Under the pieces are notes generated by a model. It worked only from the letters and a program-made list of their open reading frames with translations. It ran no database searches and had not been told where the DNA came from. Shown piece after piece: positions 56,661 to 64,000 of a stretch of 64,000 nt of DNA. Position 1 is the stretch's first letter. Each line of letters begins with the position of its first letter. The stretch is from Tardiphaga robiniae (GTDB taxonomy: Bacteria > Pseudomonadota > Alphaproteobacteria > Rhizobiales > Xanthobacteraceae): assembly GCF_001618955.1 (NCBI RefSeq), contig NZ_LVYV01000006.1, positions 1 to 64,000 on the forward strand, written 5' to 3'. A program made the position numbers and the translations under genes.

Positions 56661-58715
56661 TCAATCCTCGGCATCGACCTTGTCGAAGAACGAGTAACGC
56701 AGGCTGTCCGCGTCGGCATACCAGTGGCCCGGCCCCTTGCCGGCGGCCAGTGTGGCTTCCCACACTGCCTCGGTGCAGTCGCGGCGATGCATCGACAGGT
56801 CGAAGCCATTGCCGAAGAACAGTTCCGACCACTCCCACCAGGTGCCGAGCTTCTTGACGCCGCGCAGCAGGTCGTAGCGATCGATCACCGCCGGCGCCAT
56901 ATCAGACGTGACCGAGCCGAAGACGAGGCCGGTCTTCACGACGCGGTTGAGCTCCTGCACGGCCGTCACCACCTGCTTGTCGCTCACGTGACACAGGCTG
57001 GTCTCGAACACGAAATCGAACTGCCCGGCCTTGAAGGGCAGATCGGTGATCGAGCCGAGCTTGTTGAACTTCTGCAGCGCCTTTGGCGTCCTGGCGTGGA
57101 TCGCCTTGTTGTTCTCGACACCCCAGGCGTCGATACCCTTGGCGCGCAGCGCGCCGACCAGTTCGCCTGATGCCGAGCCGGCGACAAGCAGCTTGTAGCC
57201 CTTGGCGCGGCCCCAGACGATCTTGATGAGATTTGTCAGATACGCCGGATCGGTGAACTGGCTCCAGACCTCGCTATAAGGACCGACACCGCGATAGTTC
57301 TGGAAATAGTCGCGATCGATCTTGTCGGAGATCGTCGTGCCATTCTGATCCTGCGCACGGCGCAGGCGCATCATCTCGGTGAGGATAATGTCGGTGGCGG
57401 CATCGGAGGAGTCGAGCAGACCGTTCAGCGTGGAGTCGAACAGATAGTCGCCGACCACGACGAGCCCCGGATGATCCTTCGGCTCCGGCCGGTGATTGGT
57501 CATCACGTCGCGCACCGGCATGCCGCCGGGAATCGCGTTGACCGATGACAGCCAGCGATGGATCTTGCCTTCCAGCAGATGCGCACGCGCATCGCCAAAC
57601 GATACCGGCAACGACTTCAGTGCGGCATCAATCAACTCGTCATCTGTGAGGTTAGCAAAGGCCAGCGCGTCGGAGCCTGGCACCAGCCAGTTCAGCACGC
57701 CGTGCTTGCCGACATCGTGGCGCGCGCCCTCGTTATAGACACAGCAGCCGCCGAAGGCTTCCGACATGAACCAGGCGCCGGGAATCTGCTCGCCCCAGAA
57801 CGGCGTATCGAACAGCAGCGAGATCCGCAGATAATGCGCCGGGCGGTCGAAGTAAGAGACATGCTTGACCATCGACTTGCGCAGCTGCTCGCCGTCCCAG
57901 CGCATGGTCGCCAGCCATGAATGCGGCAGGCACATCACCACGAGATCGAAATCGCGGGTGTCCGGCCCCTTGCCGTTCATCATGTCGAGCTGATAGCGGC
58001 CCTGCTCAGTCTTGCCGACCTTGAGCACACGGTGATTGAGCCGGATGTCGGCATCGACTTCTGACTGCAGGCAGGAGATCAGCTGCTCGTTGCCGTTCTG
58101 GATCGAATAGAGGCCGATATAGCCATCGACATCCATCACGAAGTTCTTCAGCGCATTGAGGCCGTTGGTGTTGTGCGTCTCGGTCGCGATGTCGGAGCGC
58201 GCCATCACCTTCAGGAAGCGCTTGGCAATGGGATCGCTGACTTCCTTATCAAGCAGCTCCTCGGCATTTATCCATGCCCAGGGGTGTTCGTTGTCGTGCG
58301 AACCGACGCCTTCGTAATATTCGATCGGCGACACCATGCTCGCGCACTTCTTGCGGAAGGCTTCAATGGCGGCTGCGGTCTTCGGGCCGTATTTCTTGCG
58401 CATGCCCGGCACGTCGTTGAGCAGCTCGCCGTCGAGCTGCACCTGCTCGGCATCCATCGGAATGGTCTGAAGGCCGAAATGCTGGATCAGCTCGCGCAGC
58501 GGATCCGGCCCTGTCATCGAGTAATCGTAGATTTCCGCAACGCCAGCTTCGTACATGGCTGGCGCTGTATCGAACTTACGCGTGAGAATCTTGCCGCCGA
58601 CGCGGTCGGACGCCTCGTAGATGGTGACACGACAGAGATCGCCGAGCTTCTTCTTGAGATACCAGGCGCTCATCAGGCCGCCTGGACCACCACCAACAAT
58701 TGCAAGATCAAGCAT
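56661..58715 (-). CDS. FAD-dependent amine oxidase fused to a SAM methyltransferase
   Basis: 684 residues. Residues 1-450 are a flavin amine-oxidase/phytoene-desaturase-type domain: GGGPGGL dinucleotide motif (8-14), E34 at the end of the second strand, EASDRVGGK (34-42), and the second FAD-contact segment GLVVVGDYLFDSTLNGLLDS (417-436). Residues 505-610 are a class I methyltransferase: motif I LLVAGSASGE (509-518), acidic E534 in WGVENN and DFVFETSLCHV (567-577). The order is opposite to MnmC and the oxidase type differs, so it is not a tRNA-modifying MnmC. Substrate unknown. Together with the exporter it may make and export a small molecule or modified lipid. Confidence 0.87.
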   Translation of the reverse strand: MLDLAIVGGGPGGLMSAWYLKKKLGDLCRVTIYEASDRVGGKILTRKFDTAPAMYEAGVAEIYDYSMTGPDPLRELIQHFGLQTIPMDAEQVQLDGELLNDVPGMRKKYGPKTAAAIEAFRKKCASMVSPIEYYEGVGSHDNEHPWAWINAEELLDKEVSDPIAKRFLKVMARSDIATETHNTNGLNALKNFVMDVDGYIGLYSIQNGNEQLISCLQSEVDADIRLNHRVLKVGKTEQGRYQLDMMNGKGPDTRDFDLVVMCLPHSWLATMRWDGEQLRKSMVKHVSYFDRPAHYLRISLLFDTPFWGEQIPGAWFMSEAFGGCCVYNEGARHDVGKHGVLNWLVPGSDALAFANLTDDELIDAALKSLPVSFGDARAHLLEGKIHRWLSSVNAIPGGMPVRDVMTNHRPEPKDHPGLVVVGDYLFDSTLNGLLDSSDAATDIILTEMMRLRRAQDQNGTTISDKIDRDYFQNYRGVGPYSEVWSQFTDPAYLTNLIKIVWGRAKGYKLLVAGSASGELVGALRAKGIDAWGVENNKAIHARTPKALQKFNKLGSITDLPFKAGQFDFVFETSLCHVSDKQVVTAVQELNRVVKTGLVFGSVTSDMAPAVIDRYDLLRGVKKLGTWWEWSELFFGNGFDLSMHRRDCTEAVWEATLAAGKGPGHWYADADSLRYSFFDKVDAED

Positions 58716-58924
58716 AGGTTTCTTTCACGCGTCGTGTTTGCCGGCGGCAATATCCGGCAACGGTCGATGTAACGTATTCCCAGCCAAAGCGGAATCCGCT
58801 GACGCTGCAAGGCTGGCCCGTCGACCCCGTCGACTCGCGCTACCCCCCTCCAAGTGAAAACATTTTTCAGCTGAAGGAAAGATGAACAAAAGCATGTAGT
58901 GCGCCGCAACACACGTCAGACGCG

Positions 58925-58951
58925 AAAAAGGCCGGCTTTCGCCGGCCTTTT
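58925..58951 (-). terminator. Rho-independent terminator after rpoC
   Basis: aaaaggccggc and gccggcctttt form a perfect stem with the loop tttc. On the minus strand it follows the rpoC stop at 58983 and ends in a U-run (tttttc). It therefore separates rpoBC from the accessory island downstream. Confidence 0.85.
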
Positions 58952-58982
58952 CCATGGCATTGATGTGATCTGCAGTGACCGA

Positions 58983-63182
<4,200 letters not shown>

Positions 63183-63272
63183 CGTCTTCTCCTCGCGTGC
63201 CGATCGCCATCAGCAGCAAATTCGAAATTCTTTAGAGCCACACACCCTGCCCCACGTCCCGGCTGGGTGCGG

Positions 63273-63296
63273 ACGCCCGGCCATCAGGCCGGGCGT
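63273..63296 (-). other. Perfect hairpin between rpoB and rpoC
   Basis: Ten-base arms acgcccggcc and ggccgggcgt with the loop atca, 12 bases after the rpoB stop. It has no U-run on the minus strand, so a processing or stability element that sets the RpoB:RpoC ratio is more likely than termination. Confidence 0.6.
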
Positions 63297-63307
63297 AACG
63301 CTTGTTC

Positions 63308-64000
<693 letters not shown>

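Noticed and set aside
56661..58715. MnmC-type bifunctional tRNA modification enzyme
   Set aside because: MnmC has the methyltransferase first and a D-amino-acid-oxidase-like FAD domain second; here the order is reversed and the oxidase is of the amine-oxidase type.

Overview
The window is GC-rich, gene-dense chromosomal DNA from an alphaproteobacterium. The best fit is the Bradyrhizobiaceae (Bradyrhizobium, Rhodopseudomonas, Tardiphaga, Afipia type). Evidence: an S10-spc-alpha cluster in alphaproteobacterial order with adk between secY and rpsM and no infA/rpmJ after secY; a GCG_CRPN-type small secreted protein; an OprO/P-like porin with an N-terminal coiled coil; an ATP12-type F1 assembly chaperone; a dispersed hairpin of the kind common in rhizobial genomes; and a fused IorA-IorB indolepyruvate oxidoreductase. 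Genus is inference only. I found no rRNA, tRNA, CRISPR array, intact insertion sequence or prophage.

Layout. (1) 1-24 kb is mixed metabolic and accessory sequence: a nested inverted-repeat element, indolepyruvate oxidoreductase, a KaiC-like ATPase coupled to a receiver-only response regulator, small membrane or secreted proteins, an ArsR-type regulator beside a NIPSNAP gene with a perfect operator-like palindrome, several secreted hydrolases, a half-length TRIC channel gene, a Fic cassette of lower GC, an acyl-CoA carboxylase beta subunit, a HlyD-type adaptor pair, and an orphan FliK plus FlhB-C-terminal pair. (2) 23-34 kb holds mostly housekeeping genes on the minus strand (ATP12, BluB, RluC-type pseudouridine synthase, RarA, Deg protease, the last four tightly packed), then an HxlR/oxidoreductase divergon, a porin and an SDR. 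(3) 33.5-52.6 kb, all minus strand, is the translation block in transcription order rpsL-rpsG-fusA-tuf-rpsJ-...-secY-adk-rpsM-rpsK-rpoA-rplQ. (4) 53.4-58.7 kb is a four-gene accessory island between rpoC and rpsL: a Rid-family protein, a divergent TetR regulator, an ABC exporter with acidic termini, and an amine-oxidase/methyltransferase fusion. (5) 59-64 kb is rpoC and the 3' end of rpoB.

How the genes work together. The translation block supplies ribosomal proteins, elongation factors, RNA polymerase subunits, SecY and adenylate kinase. Many of its wider intercistronic gaps carry a different hairpin, which suggests processing or attenuation points. The strongest candidates for something undescribed are the rpoC-rpsL island (a reversed-order FAD-oxidase/methyltransferase fusion beside an exporter), the adenylate kinase with a roughly 109-residue histone-H1-like lysine-rich tail, the KaiC-like/receiver two-gene unit, and the two regulatory intergenic regions with clear palindromic operators (8289-8312 and 53795-53859).
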